The notes: generated by a model not told the origin, from the letters alone. DNA of 64,000 bases from Astrothelium macrocarpum (GCA_021030915.1 JAGEMR010000070.1:62001-126000), one strand, 5' to 3'; shown: positions 1 to 11,057, numbered from the stretch's first letter. Translations and numbers: made by a program.

Positions 1-25
1 GCAAGATAAAACTAAAGATCCATAG

Positions 26-1883
26 CGAAGCTTTGGGTTCATGTCGATCCTGGGGTTCAGCTGCCTAGTCTTGAGTACATGGCAAGGAGCCTTTGTGTAG
101 GTTCGTCACACACAATACGCATAACACAGCTGAAAACTTGAATAAGACTCTTGGGAGTAGGTCTTGAGAAGTACGTGAATCCGAAAATCTTCCGCATCAG
201 CTTCTTATACATGTATAGTGGAGGTCCGGCTGGCATCATCTATTCGTTCATTGTTGTGTGGATAGGGAATCTCGCAACCTTTACAAGTCTCGCGGAGCTA
301 GCGTCCATGTGCGGAGACCTTTATACATCCGCTACTCCGGCATTAACCGAATCATCTATAGGGCTCCAACGGCAGGAGGCCAATATCACTGGGTTTCAAT
401 TCTGGCCCCAAAATCATCTCAAAAGCTACTGAGCTATGTTACTGGTTGTTGCTGCCATATCTTTCGGAGTCGGATAAATGATGCTAACATGTGACCAGGC
501 TGGCTGACCGTTGCAGGATGGCAAGCCAATGTCGCGTCCTCAGCGTACGTGTCGGGTACCTTGATCCAAGGATTTATCGAAGTAGTCAATCCAAACTATA
601 CTCCCAAGCTGTGGCACGCAACTCTTCTCCTCTATGGGGCGATCGCTCTCTCAATTCTTACTACAACAGTCATCGGAACGCTGTTGCCAAAGATTGAGAG
701 TGTGCTCCTGATGATCTACGTGCTAGGTTTCTTTGGAGTCATAGTTCCTTTGGTATATCTGGCGCCTCATGGCAATTCTCGTGAGGTGTTTACAACCTTT
801 TTGAATGGCGGTGGTTGGAGTTCACAAACACTCTCATTTTTCGTTGGTATATCAGGAAATGCGTTTGCTTTTCTAGGTGAGGCTTTTACAATTGCAGTCA
901 TTACTTTTATTGCTGATTCTTTGAGCAGGAGCTGACTCAGTTTATCACGTAAGTCTTCACTTTCCGTCAGAACTCCAACTGACGAGAGCTAGATGAGTGA
1001 AGAAATTCGAGATGCTGCTGTAGTGGTCCCACGCTCTATCGTATGGAGCATTGTCCTGAATGGCGTCGTAGGTCTGAGCATGTACATCGCCATCCTGTTC
1101 TGTATTGGGGATCTCGAGGCTGCTACGAATTCTGATTTCGTTTATCCCTTTATCGAAGTTCTTTTGCAAGCGATAAGGTCGAAAGCTGGCACCGCGGTCA
1201 TCCTTGCGATTCTAATTGTCGTTGATCTTGGCCTGGTCATAGGAGTAGTTGCAGCCTCTTCAAGGATGTTATGGTCCTTTGCCCGAGATCGAGGAGTACC
1301 AGGATGGCGCCATATCAGCAAGGTCAACAGGGTCCCATCACAAGAAAAGATGATGGTCACTGACATCTAGCAGGTCGATCAGAAAAGCTCTATTCCTGTC
1401 TTTGCGATAATTGTCACGTCATGTGTTTCCGTGCTCATCGGTCTGATCAGTATAGGCTCTCCAGTCGCATTTAATGACGTAATATCATTGACTGTCAATG
1501 GACTTTACGCCAGCTATTTCATGGCATGCGCCCTTCTTTTACAGCGGAGAATAACCAAATCAATCAAGTCGCCTTCAGAAAAATTATTATTAGGGGATAA
1601 ATTGTATAACACGAATCTGCCAGGGAGTGCAGGAAATCTTGTATGGGGACCATGGAGAGTGCCTGAGCCGCTGGGCACAGTCGTCAACATGTTCGCTTGT
1701 GTATATCTGCTCATCGTGTTCTTCTTCGCCTTTTGGCCGCCTGCAACTCCCGTAACACCAGACACAATGAATTATAGTTGTGTGGTCATGGGATTTGCGG
1801 CCATTATGAGCACCATATACTATTTCTGGCGTGCACATAAGATATATACAGGCCCTATAGTGGACGTCAATGTCAGACACTAG
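26..1883 (+). CDS. APC-superfamily amino acid/GABA/choline-type permease, 5' end outside window
   Basis: Polytopic plasma-membrane permease that would import amino acids, GABA or choline; the substrate cannot be told from sequence. Exons I infer: 26-96, 201-308, 362-444, 499-876, 929-948, 993-1322 and 1374-1883, giving 499 in-phase codons to the stop. The 97-200 intron is the least certain. Joined exons carry family landmarks: SGGPAGIIYSF, the MAPTAGGQYHWV segment, VTGWLTVAGWQANVAS, LLPKIES, HMSEEIRDA, SSRMLWSFARDRGVPGW and FWPPATPVTP. The 20-nt microexon 929-948 supplies the ADSVYH residues before MSEEI. Introns are 44-55 bp with CTAAC/TTAAC branch sites. The N-terminal roughly 40 residues and the promoter lie left of base 1. 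No frameshift or stop is seen, so the gene looks functional although it sits about 390 bp from a transposon block. Confidence 0.85.
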
Positions 1884-2266
1884 AATTCGAAGGACCTACT
1901 TTGACATAAAGTCGCAGGCTACTTTAGATCCGAGCAAGGAAAAGGAAATTCCCATGAGAACTGAAGGAGGGTACGTGTGCTGGGGTTTGCTAGTGGAAGA
2001 TGAATGCCTACAAACGAACTTTGTGCCTCTATGCACCTCACAAATTAATAGACGTCTTGCACATTTAGTTCATCATGAATCCTCACGTGACTGACTATCT
2101 ATGTGAGAGGATATAATGTATTTCAATGTCGGTCCTTGTTTCAATTAAAAGTTTCGTTCGTCCCTCCTATCTCTTTTCCTCTTCCTAGCAAAGCTTGCCA
2201 TCTTACATTGAGAGCCTGTGGAAACGGCGCAGCTCACGCACTAACCAGAGATCCGTGGACGGAGCG
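1884..2266. other. Intergenic, permease 3' flank up to transposon edge
   Basis: Ordinary-composition sequence with no supported gene. Open frames here lack family features. The outer inverted repeat begins immediately after it. Confidence 0.6.
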
Positions 2267-2411
2267 CCATAGCGCATAGTGGCTCAAAACGGCTCATAAT
2301 TTCGCCGAAAATATTCTGCACACACAAATCCCCACCAAATTGACATGGTGGTGAGAATTTATCAAAGCAAATCCGTTATTTCAGCTGTTATTGTCTAATT
2401 CGGAAAATATA
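2267..2411 (+). repeat. Left terminal inverted repeat of the 10.3-kb block
   Basis: Pairs with 12482-12624 in opposite orientation. The outer ~90 bp is nearly identical, and the inner part diverges but ends in a shared CTAATTCGGAAAA-like stretch. Confidence 0.85.
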
Positions 2412-5339
2412 AAATTGTTGCGCGTGAAAATTTGATGTTTTATTAATTGTTCTATTCAACGTGTTTATAATATTTTATATTTCGTCTTCTATTATCTCTC
2501 GAATATTTTTATCATGAAATAATCAATCGTTACGAAATTGAATCAACGAATAAAAAAATATTGAAATGATTATAATAATAGAAAAGATTAAATTCATTAT
2601 CGATTAATATATTAAAAAGACGGTTCCAATAATGGAATATATTGAAATAATCAAAAATAGATTCGAAGAAAAAATCAGTTATTCATATATTCATGATTTT
2701 GATGTATTTCGATTTCAACTGATCTGATAAGAAGATATTTTTTATTCTTCAATAATATAATTTTTATTTAAAATTATATTATCTTCAATAATTAAAATAT
2801 TTCTGAGATATTCGTTAAAGAATTATTAATGAAGATATTGAATAGAAGAATTGATAAATTGAATAAATTATCAGATACAAGATATAATAGGATCATATCG
2901 AGAATTACGGTCGTGGGTTATTATATATATATATTCATTTTTCATTACAAATATCCATTTTATGAAATCGTTTCTGAAATATTCTTCATTGAATTTATTC
3001 ATACGGATTTCAATACCGTAATCAGAAATATAATATGAATTGAATTTCTTATATTTCTAATGGCCCGAATCATATTTAATCGATTGATATTCATTATAAA
3101 TTAAAATAATATGGAATAGAAATGTATATTATTATTGATTCATATTTAAAATTCATTATTTGAATATACGTTGATATAAATACTTTTATTTAAATTAATA
3201 TCTGTAAATAATATTTCAATATAATAAATGGATACAAATTTCAGTCTAAAATTGTTTGATATAATTGAGATATAAAAATAATAATAATAACTGACGTTTA
3301 TTATCAAATTCAATGAATTTCATTTGATAAATATGATCTTTTTTTTATTGATATTATTTAATACGATATTAATAAAATAAATCAATGAATTGAAATTTGA
3401 TAAAATCAATTTATTAAAATTTTTATAAATAAATAAAGAATATATTTTAAATGATTTAAAAAAAATAATTTATATCATAATAATTCTGTTGAACGAATTA
3501 TATTATGAATTATTTATTTTTCTATTATTCGTCAGATTATTCATAATTTTATAAGAATTTAGAATAATTATATAATATGAAAATAATGATAGAATTATAT
3601 TATTTCTAATAAATCATTCTTTTTATAAATTTATTTAATTATGAATAGTGTGAAGGATTATTGAATTGATATTGAATCTGATATAATTAATTCATGATGA
3701 AAAATTATAAATGAATATGATAAATTCATTGTTATTGATAAATAAATAATAATGAATGAAATTAATTCTGAATAAATCTTAATATATATCTTTTTTCAGT
3801 CATATATGAATGATATCATTAATAATTTCAGAATCAAAATTAATCTAATGATATTATAATTATCATATAATTCGAATTTGAATAATTCAATATCAATCAA
3901 TAATTACGGTTTTATATATATATTTATCTTTTATTATGAGAAATATTTTTAAATTATATGATTATTGATAATCAGAATTCTGAATTACGAAAATTAATTC
4001 CTTTATATAGAATAATGAATTATATTCCGTCAGAATATATCGTCGAATAATTTCGGAATAATAATAATGAATTATTTATAAATAGAATAAATAAAAAGAA
4101 CGAAATTTTTGATACCGAAATCGATTCAGAAAATTTGAAAAAAATTGATTTTAAAAATTCAAATAAAATGATATAAAACATTAAATCATATCGGATTAAT
4201 CTCAATATCAAATAAATTTCGCTTTAAAAAATATTAAAAAATATTTTTTTTTATACAATTTATATATAAAAAAAAAAGCCGATATCTTTGAATCAAAAAA
4301 TCGGAATAAAAATGATATTTTTTAAAATATATTAATTCTTTTACATAAATTGATATATCATTTATATGAAACAGACATATTTTTTATCAAAATTAGTTTA
4401 TTTTATATTAATATATATATTTATATACGATTATATACATTTTCATTTATCATATTTTTCAAATTTTCGATTAAATTTAAAGAATTTTGATATTTTTAAT
4501 TCTTTATTTTATATAATTTATTAATAATAATGAATTTCGATTTTCATAAAAAAATCAATTATTTACAAAAATCCAAAAAAATTTTACGGAAAATTTTAAA
4601 ATGAATTCATATTCAAATTTTTCAATATCATAAAACAGTTCTTATTCTAAACGATCAGAAATTTTCATATATATTGGAAATCCGACTTTTGAGGGTTGGA
4701 TTTAATATCATTATTATAAAATTGAAGATCCTGAGATTATTCCTCTATCATTAAATCAATCTCCTTCATCAATTCAATTTCCTTCATAACCTATTCTGAT
4801 GGATAGCCAATTCAGACGTATTTTCGGAGATTTTATTATTATTCTTGGAATCGTTACTGTCGGTGATATTATCAGCGTTCATGACCCACGGCGATATCAG
4901 CGAACGAAAGAGACTGAATTTCAGCATCAATAATCCATTATTTCCACATTAAAAAAGAATCCAAATCAATTACATACCGGTATCAATCTAAATCTGACAC
5001 GAACAGATTCAGATTCTTAAATATCATAATCTGAATCAGTTTTTCCATTAATTATTGATATTCGTATTATTTCCATTTCTATTTTTAATCGAACGAACGC
5101 TGATATTCCAAATTACGAAATAATTAAATCAGAATTAAAATACGAATCGATCAAATTATTCCAGATAAAGAATTGAATGGATTTTTCTAATATTGATCCT
5201 TTTAATAATTACGATTCGTTTATTAATATTTTATTGAATTATTTTCGAAAAATTAATAATAAAAAGATAATAAAGATAATTATTCATGAATTTTTTAATA
5301 AATTAATTATTATTTATCAGTTAATTATTAAACAAATAG
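2412..5339. repeat. Extremely AT-rich gene-free tract (RIP-like relic)
   Basis: About 2.9 kb made almost wholly of A and T, crowded with TpA, homopolymer runs and stop codons in all frames. The few open frames (for example 2829-3038 and 4020-4211) are AT noise without recognisable protein features. This is what heavily RIP-mutated transposon sequence looks like in Pezizomycotina. A short less-AT part near 4680-4960 shows no gene. The original element cannot be identified by eye. Confidence 0.75.
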
Positions 5340-5362
5340 CCAAAATTCCTCGGATAAGGCTA

Positions 5363-5398
5363 TGTGCTGGGGAATTTTGGTCCGTTTTTGGCTCAAAT
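5363..5398 (+). repeat. Left arm of inner inverted repeat
   Basis: Contains TGTGCTGGGGAATTTTGGTC followed by (C/T)GTTTTTG; the reverse complement occurs at 11581-11617. It lies 37 bp outside the dead Tc1 element. A local inverted copy of CCAAAATTCC at 5339-5349 could also form a hairpin with this arm. Confidence 0.7.
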
Positions 5399-5436
5399 CG
5401 CCGCTGCTTTAGCACCCGCGATCCACCAAAACAGGC

Positions 5437-6730
5437 ACGCGGGTGACAAAAAAGCGCGTACACCCAAATTCGTCCCCGCATCCACCACCACACAAATTAC
5501 TATGGCTGACAATGCACACACAAATGCGCCCAGCAATCCTCATTTCATAACGCCATTAAAAGCTAAAATTCAAGGCGCAATTGAATATTTTGACGCCAAA
5601 CACATTCCGTATTTCAAAGAAAATGTATTTCGTTATTTTGATGTGGGCCACACACAAGGCTGGCAGTTATTTAGGCCTGAAAATTCCACACGAAGATATC
5701 ACAATTTAAATGGCTCAGAATAGCGAGACAGACCATCTTCCATATCTCCATATGAGGTACGTAAGATAGAACGTGTTATTGAAACTGAAGGTTTTGCTGT
5801 GAGAGGCCTCAGTTGGCAGTAATTTGGCTGGGAATATGGAATTGAGGTCTCAGAACGAACGATATAGCGAATCATGGGCACTATGGATTATCACAAATGT
5901 ATTGCCTGCTGTAAGGGCTGATGTAACGATTTATTGCGCCAGAAACGTATTGAATTCGCTGAATTAATATTTCAATATTATCCAAATAAGAAGAATTGGC
6001 GAAATATACGCTTTTCAGATGAGATCTATTGGAGCATAGGCCCATAAGGCAAATTACGAATTATTCGAAAATCTGGAGAACGTTATTATACTGATTGTAT
6101 TTAAGAATCAGACGATAATTCAGCTCATATTGATTCCAAACGGTTTCACGTTTGGACAGCAGTTAGATTCAACTTCAAATCAGATCTCAATTGATACGAT
6201 ATTCCTAACAATAAGAATGATAAAATGAATAAACAGATCTATTTCAGTATATTGAACAGTATTATGAAGCCATGGCTGGAACGTGGAGATCAATTCACAT
6301 TAGAAGAGAATGGCGATTCAGGCCATGGAACGAAAGGTAAAAACGCTTCCAAATATCCTGTGGTCCAATGGAAATACGAAAATAAACTGAATTACTATTG
6401 GAATTGTCCTGACTCGCCTGATCTGGTACCAATTGAGAACTGCTGGCAGCCACCAAAACAGGATTTACGAAAATACCCTCATTGGGACGAAAATGACATA
6501 AAAGAAATTACTGAAACAGGCTGAAATAAAATCTCATTCAACTTTATTAACGAATGTGTGGATTCCATGCCATAAAGATTGAAAATAATAATTGAAATGG
6601 AAGGAAGAATGACTGAATATTGAAATTGAAATGATTTGTTGAATTTTGAATGCATTGTGCGCCACAGTAATTTGTGTGGTGGTGGATGCGGGGCCGGATT
6701 TGGGTGTACGCGCTTTTTTGTCACCCGCGT
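5437..6730 (+). mobile_element. Degenerate Tc1/mariner-like transposon
   Basis: About 1.3 kb with terminal inverted repeats of roughly 80 bp (5437-5519 and 6651-6730), beginning ACGCGGGTGACAAAAAAGCG and including CATCCACCACCACACAAATT. The enclosed transposase is broken by several stops. I do not see a clean TA duplication at the ends. A GATCCACCA motif occurs shortly outside both ends (near 5420 and 6746). Size and layout fit a single-gene fungal Tc1 element. Confidence 0.85.
5502..6623 (+). pseudogene. Dead Tc1/mariner DDE transposase
   Basis: Starts in the left inverted repeat. The first frame reads through an N-terminal helix-turn-helix-like part (PLKAKIQGAIEYFDAK ... GHTQGWQLFRPENSTRR) and stops at 5721. 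Later pieces keep family marks: FSDEIYWS near 6016-6040 (first catalytic Asp of the DDE triad), a DSGHG motif near 6315 and NCPDSPDLVPIENCWQPPKQ near 6400-6460 (DxxPIEN block). The C-terminal IIIEMEGRMTEY ends at 6623. Stops and frame changes throughout make it non-functional. Several stops are TAG or TAA where a sense codon such as CAG would be expected, in line with C-to-T decay. Confidence 0.85.
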
Positions 6731-6788
6731 GACAGGGTGTCACGGATCCACCACGGAGAATTGAAGTTCTGCCGAAGATCAGCCGGAT

Positions 6789-6843
6789 CGGAGGTCGGGT
6801 CCCGACCTCCGGCACTAGTTCAGCTGGCCCATATGGCCAGCTG
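6789..6843. repeat. Two adjacent perfect GC-rich palindromes
   Basis: CGGAGGTCGGG (6789-6799) pairs with CCCGACCTCCG (6801-6811) around one base. CAGCTGGCC (6821-6829) pairs with GGCCAGCTG (6835-6843) around five bases. They stand out as a GC island just outside the Tc1 relic. They may be the end of an unrecognised element or cruciform-forming sequence. Confidence 0.75.
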
Positions 6844-7185
6844 GCCACATTCTCTAAAGTTCATAGCTGAATATTCGTTCATAAGCACTAATTCATCTAT
6901 TCACATCATCTTAGGGTGCCCTCTGACACAGGGACAAGAGCAACGAGGCCTAAATTTAGCATATGTTAATCTAACTTTTGGCAATTCTCGTTTAGTACTG
7001 TTACTAAGTCAGAAATGAACGCCCGCATTTCTATGAGAGGAAAACTATATTAATATCATGAATGCTCAATCAATTCTTGACTGTCTCTCGATTTTTCTGT
7101 ATTCTACATAATGTGGCTCGACAATCAACCCCCTCCTGAATACTATCGACGAAAACGTGATCGACTCGCGGCAATAACGAGCAGT

Positions 7186-7744
7186 GGTCTTAAGAATAGA
7201 ATAAATTGTATAAGCATAAATAAATATATTTATAAATGAATAGTGAATATATTCTGAATAATAAGGGGTATGTAATCCAAGTGTATTTTGGGTATTGACA
7301 GGGGTCTGGTATAAATAATCCTAACTGTTGAATACAGGCTCTAAGATGGTGCAGTGGAAGTAAGGACACTCAGGATAACGCTCACAGAGCTACTGTAGAA
7401 GGAACTGCCAACTGTATTGCTTGCTGGTGTGTTAGCTAATGTGTTGAATAATTACAGATGAGATGATAAAGAAGAAGGGGATAAGATCTCCTTCTCCTGA
7501 CGCTAATCCTTATCAGGATCTCTAAGCGGATATTGTCCTCCCAGCCTGCATATTCTTAACACTAACCACAATTCTAATCCTAACCCGGATATTTTTTATC
7601 CACTGAGGGCCAACAAGGGTTGATAGGGGCTAATAAAAACCAATATATTACCCCATTATATGCATAACATATTATAAATTATTCATCGTATAAATATATG
7701 CATATATGTAAATATCTACTCATAAAAAAGCTATTCTTAAGACC
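7186..7744. repeat. Candidate solo LTR or non-autonomous element
   Basis: GGTCTTAAGAATAG at 7186-7199 is repeated exactly as its reverse complement at 7731-7744, enclosing 559 bp. Inside are a TATAAAT-like box near 7310 and a C/T-rich AACACTAACC stretch. LTRs of Copia-type elements often end in a short inverted repeat of this kind. No coding region or target duplication is seen, so a MITE-like element is the alternative. Confidence 0.4.
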
Positions 7745-7849
7745 GCCGATAGCGAGTACCCCGTATTGATACAGAAATTGTTGCAATAAGATCGTACAAG
7801 TAAATCATGTATAAATGGAGCGTGTGTGTGATCAGACAGTGCAAAGTAA

Positions 7850-8100
7850 ATTGGCTAATGTGTAAGAGCAGATAATACTACTAGATTATGTAGGAACAGA
7901 GAGTGCGTAGAAGGAAATCGCGCATGGGGACCAGAGTGTGTAAGAGCAAAATATGCGTAAGAGTATGTCATATGTAAGAGTGGAGAATGCGGAGGATCAA
8001 ACCCTGCGTAGAGGCAAATCGTTTGTAAGATTGGAGAGCATACAGGATCAAATTGGGTATAGAATCAGAGAGCGTGTAGAGACAAAAATATTATAGGGTA
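7850..8100 (+). repeat. Degenerate short tandem repeat, unit about 17-19 bp
   Basis: Repeated variants of GTAAGAG..RAGAGNGC, for example TGTGTAAGAGCA, ATGCGTAAGAGT, ATGTAAGAGTGGAG, CTGCGTAGAGGCA, TTGTAAGATTGGAG and GCGTGTAGAGAC, run head to tail. The copies are diverged, so the array is old. No coding role is evident. Confidence 0.5.
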
Positions 8101-8585
8101 ATTAATACTATAAGATTGAGAGAATTGTGAGGTATGGGATATTCTAAGGAGCGAAAACCCCTGGGGCATTCAATACCATGGGAACCATAAAATAGCTGAG
8201 TCAAATGGTCGCCATGATAGCATTCTCACACCACGACTTCGGCACCGCCATGGGTATTAGATAACTTTTGATGATGACTGTAGAGATTCTAGATTTTAAC
8301 AGCAGAGAAGTACAAACTCTTAAAATTGATATAAACATTGGATTTCTTGAGATACAGAAGGAGATCTACTACCTAAACCGATATGGAATAAAAAATAAGC
8401 ACATTAAGTTGTCTCAATTATTCTGGAACTCCTAAATGACCCCTCTGAATGAATATTTTCAAGATGGAAGATCGAGCTTGATGCTTTCCTTCGCTCGTCA
8501 ATGTACTTTTGATGCTGCTCTGCGTAAAGGGTGTCTGATAGGTGCATGAAAGTAATCCTTTGGACAGAAACTTAGCATTAGTATA

Positions 8586-11057
8586 TCATTCAATAGTAAT
8601 GGACTCTAAGCTTTCCTCATTGTCCCAAAATTGGCCCTGCATCATTCCGTGTATATAAGCAGCCCCGATGAATCGGTACTTGCTTCCATCTTCCTCAGTC
8701 TTCCTTAAAATCAGCGGTACCTGGACTCCAGCCGCCAGCGCTACTACGTCTTCGGCTTGTATCTGGACTGGACCGGATCCAAAATGGCCATTGTTGGTGA
8801 TAAAAAGACCTCGGGTGCGGCGAATCCGCTGGATGCAACTCTCATGCCATCTCGTAGCTCCGGCATTAAAACCAATCAACTCTGAGAGTAACTCCAGCTT
8901 CTCACCGGGCCCATGATAGCGGATGTGCATTGATATCAAATTGAACCATTCGTTAAAGTCTCCAAAGGTCCCATCACGCGCGTTATAGATTTCAGAGGTC
9001 GGTAGCCTGCCTTTGAGGACCTCGTATATGCCGTGAGCGAGGTTTTCGTGTGTACGGAGAATGGTAGCGTTTGTACGTACGTCTACTATCCACCGCAATA
9101 TTGGGGACAAATTGAGGTCAGTGCCATCTCTACTAACCGCAGGCGATTGTTCCTCATGTCGATCCGGAGTATCCTCTGGTGGCAAGACATAGTTCTGTGC
9201 ACTGCAACAAATTGTTCTGCCCTGAATAACGATCGCGGACCCAACAAGTCTCACATCTGCAGTGGACCCAGGAGCGGCACTATGCCGATGTCGGCCGAAG
9301 AGATAGGCCTGATCCAGCCAAGTGCGCCACCCGTTTGAAGCCCAGTTTGGTACCCATGAAACATCCAGTGTATTTGCAGATCCAGCGTCCAGAATCAAAC
9401 GAATCAGCTCAGGTTTCCAGACAAGAAAATCTTTAAATAAGTCTTGATATACATTGGTGATCGTTTTGGAATAGTCCGCTTGTGATAATTGAACGCCGAG
9501 CGCTTTGAGAACACCATATAGTGCGTAAGACTTGTCCTTCGCATCTCCTGCTTTGCGATTCCTGAGTGTGTTCACGATTCCATCCAGAATGAGGTGAGAG
9601 CGATCAGATGAAGAGCTCAATGAGCCGTAATCCCGTTTGATCAAATCATTGTTTCGCGATAATATCATCGCATAGAAAGGGTACAAAACCAATTTACGAA
9701 CCACAAGATACGCAAGTATATATGCACCGCCAATAAGCACAGCCCACACTATTATTTTGACCAGTACAGCCTTGTCGGGTAGTATCTTATACGTTACAAT
9801 CCCAACACAAAGGAGAACGATGCCGCCGAGTCCCCCCCAAAACTCGGAACCGTCGCCGCCCCGAGGAGGGTGGTCGTAATAAGTAAGCGATGATCTTGGG
9901 CGAAACAATAGAAATCTAGCTTCTTCAAATCGGCCTTGATAGGCACTGATTGAGTTTCCTTCTGGCAAGTTCTTCCGAAGTATTTTATTGTTCCACTTGA
10001 TAGGACGGTCAACGGTTCGCCAGATTTCGAGTAACTCTGTCCAAGCCCTGAAGCTCGGTGGCGTGATGCCAGAGTTTTGAACTTCAGATTCAGATGCTAT
10101 GAACCGCATTGCGCAGAGAAAACAATTCCAGTCAAGGATTCGATTGCCACATACAAGGATAGGATTATGGGAGAGGATAATCTCTTGGAAGGTCCAGGCC
10201 CGTCTGAACCACTGCCTATTTAGCACATGTTCCAAGCTAATAGCTGAGTATCTTTTTCTGAACTGTGTCTTGGTAGTCGAGCCAGACTTTCCGAATAAGG
10301 AACTGTAAACGTAGTAATAATCTGTAATAGAAATTGCATTAACCTCACTAATTCTGTGACTGAATTGGCATGAGTAAAAGTTACCTTTATAGCATTTTAA
10401 AAACCTCCGATATAGCTCCCCTAGGAGTCGTGACTGCTGGCCAGATGTTCTTGGATCACCAGCCCAATCAACCCCCCAAAGGCCGGGCATCAGGCGCCAG
10501 GCTTCTGAGAAAGAGTCGAAGACAGTATTAGAGGCAGTGGTCCCTTTTCCGAGCCAGATATAGACTGATTGAGCCCTCGCGTAAATATCGCCTATCAACG
10601 ATAGCTGCGCTTCCTTCTCGTGACTGTCATCTTGATGGATGCAGATAGCGTCAATCCAGATTGTGATGGGCCCTAACAATTTGCGGAGTTGAATGATGCA
10701 TGTATAGCAATTTTTCGTCAGAGAAATCTTGCATGAATTACACGTTATGAAGCTTTGGGCATCTGTCTTGGCACCCCAGACATACGAAAGGGCCGTGAAC
10801 GCTGGTGAGTCTGCAAGAGACACAACGCGCAGGTTTCCACGTAGCGCAACAAGAGGTTCTTCCAAGCTACCTTGATTGTATGATTCTGGTGCCAGAGGCA
10901 GTGCTTCCAGGTCTAAAAGTCTTATATCCCGCGAACTTTGGTCGAGCGGAAGTGAGGCATACAATTCAGAAATATCGCAAGGCTCAGATGGAGCCTGACT
11001 GGTTTTTCGATGCACCATCTCTGGAGGTTGCCGTCCTGATTCAATAGTGATATCCAT
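8586..11057 (-). CDS. HET-domain (heterokaryon incompatibility) protein
   Basis: Single open frame of 823 residues. HET-domain proteins take part in non-self recognition and programmed cell death after fusion of unlike hyphae. The HET domain starts near residue 87 (FTALSYVWGA, 88-97), continues through the hallmark IWIDAICIHQDD (133-144) and AQSVYIWLGKG (162-172), and resumes at NRQWFRRAWTFQEIIL (280-294). Two hydrophobic segments near 408-424 and 430-453 could be membrane spans. The C-terminal AAGVQVPLILRKTEEDG and FIGAAYIHGMMQGQ part is also typical. A 63-nt stretch at 10322-10384 has GTAACT...TTACAG ends and a length divisible by three, so it may be an intron that leaves the frame open. 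No stop or frameshift is present, despite the surrounding transposon relics. Confidence 0.9.
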   Translation of the reverse strand: MDITIESGRQPPEMVHRKTSQAPSEPCDISELYASLPLDQSSRDIRLLDLEALPLAPESYNQGSLEEPLVALRGNLRVVSLADSPAFTALSYVWGAKTDAQSFITCNSCKISLTKNCYTCIIQLRKLLGPITIWIDAICIHQDDSHEKEAQLSLIGDIYARAQSVYIWLGKGTTASNTVFDSFSEAWRLMPGLWGVDWAGDPRTSGQQSRLLGELYRRFLKCYKGNFYSCQFSHRISEVNAISITDYYYVYSSLFGKSGSTTKTQFRKRYSAISLEHVLNRQWFRRAWTFQEIILSHNPILVCGNRILDWNCFLCAMRFIASESEVQNSGITPPSFRAWTELLEIWRTVDRPIKWNNKILRKNLPEGNSISAYQGRFEEARFLLFRPRSSLTYYDHPPRGGDGSEFWGGLGGIVLLCVGIVTYKILPDKAVLVKIIVWAVLIGGAYILAYLVVRKLVLYPFYAMILSRNNDLIKRDYGSLSSSSDRSHLILDGIVNTLRNRKAGDAKDKSYALYGVLKALGVQLSQADYSKTITNVYQDLFKDFLVWKPELIRLILDAGSANTLDVSWVPNWASNGWRTWLDQAYLFGRHRHSAAPGSTADVRLVGSAIVIQGRTICCSAQNYVLPPEDTPDRHEEQSPAVSRDGTDLNLSPILRWIVDVRTNATILRTHENLAHGIYEVLKGRLPTSEIYNARDGTFGDFNEWFNLISMHIRYHGPGEKLELLSELIGFNAGATRWHESCIQRIRRTRGLFITNNGHFGSGPVQIQAEDVVALAAGVQVPLILRKTEEDGSKYRFIGAAYIHGMMQGQFWDNEESLESITIE

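Larger units (their letters stand above)
6731..8585. other. Gene-free repeat debris between Tc1 relic and HET gene
   Basis: About 1.85 kb with no supported gene. It holds two GC-rich perfect palindromes (6789-6843), an LTR-like segment ending in a 14-bp inverted repeat (7186-7744), and a degenerate short tandem repeat (about 7850-8100). The last ~450 bp is the 3' flank of the HET gene. Confidence 0.6.

Noticed and set aside
7850..8100. CRISPR-like array
   Set aside because: Units are short, contiguous and degenerate without spacers, in a eukaryotic nuclear sequence.
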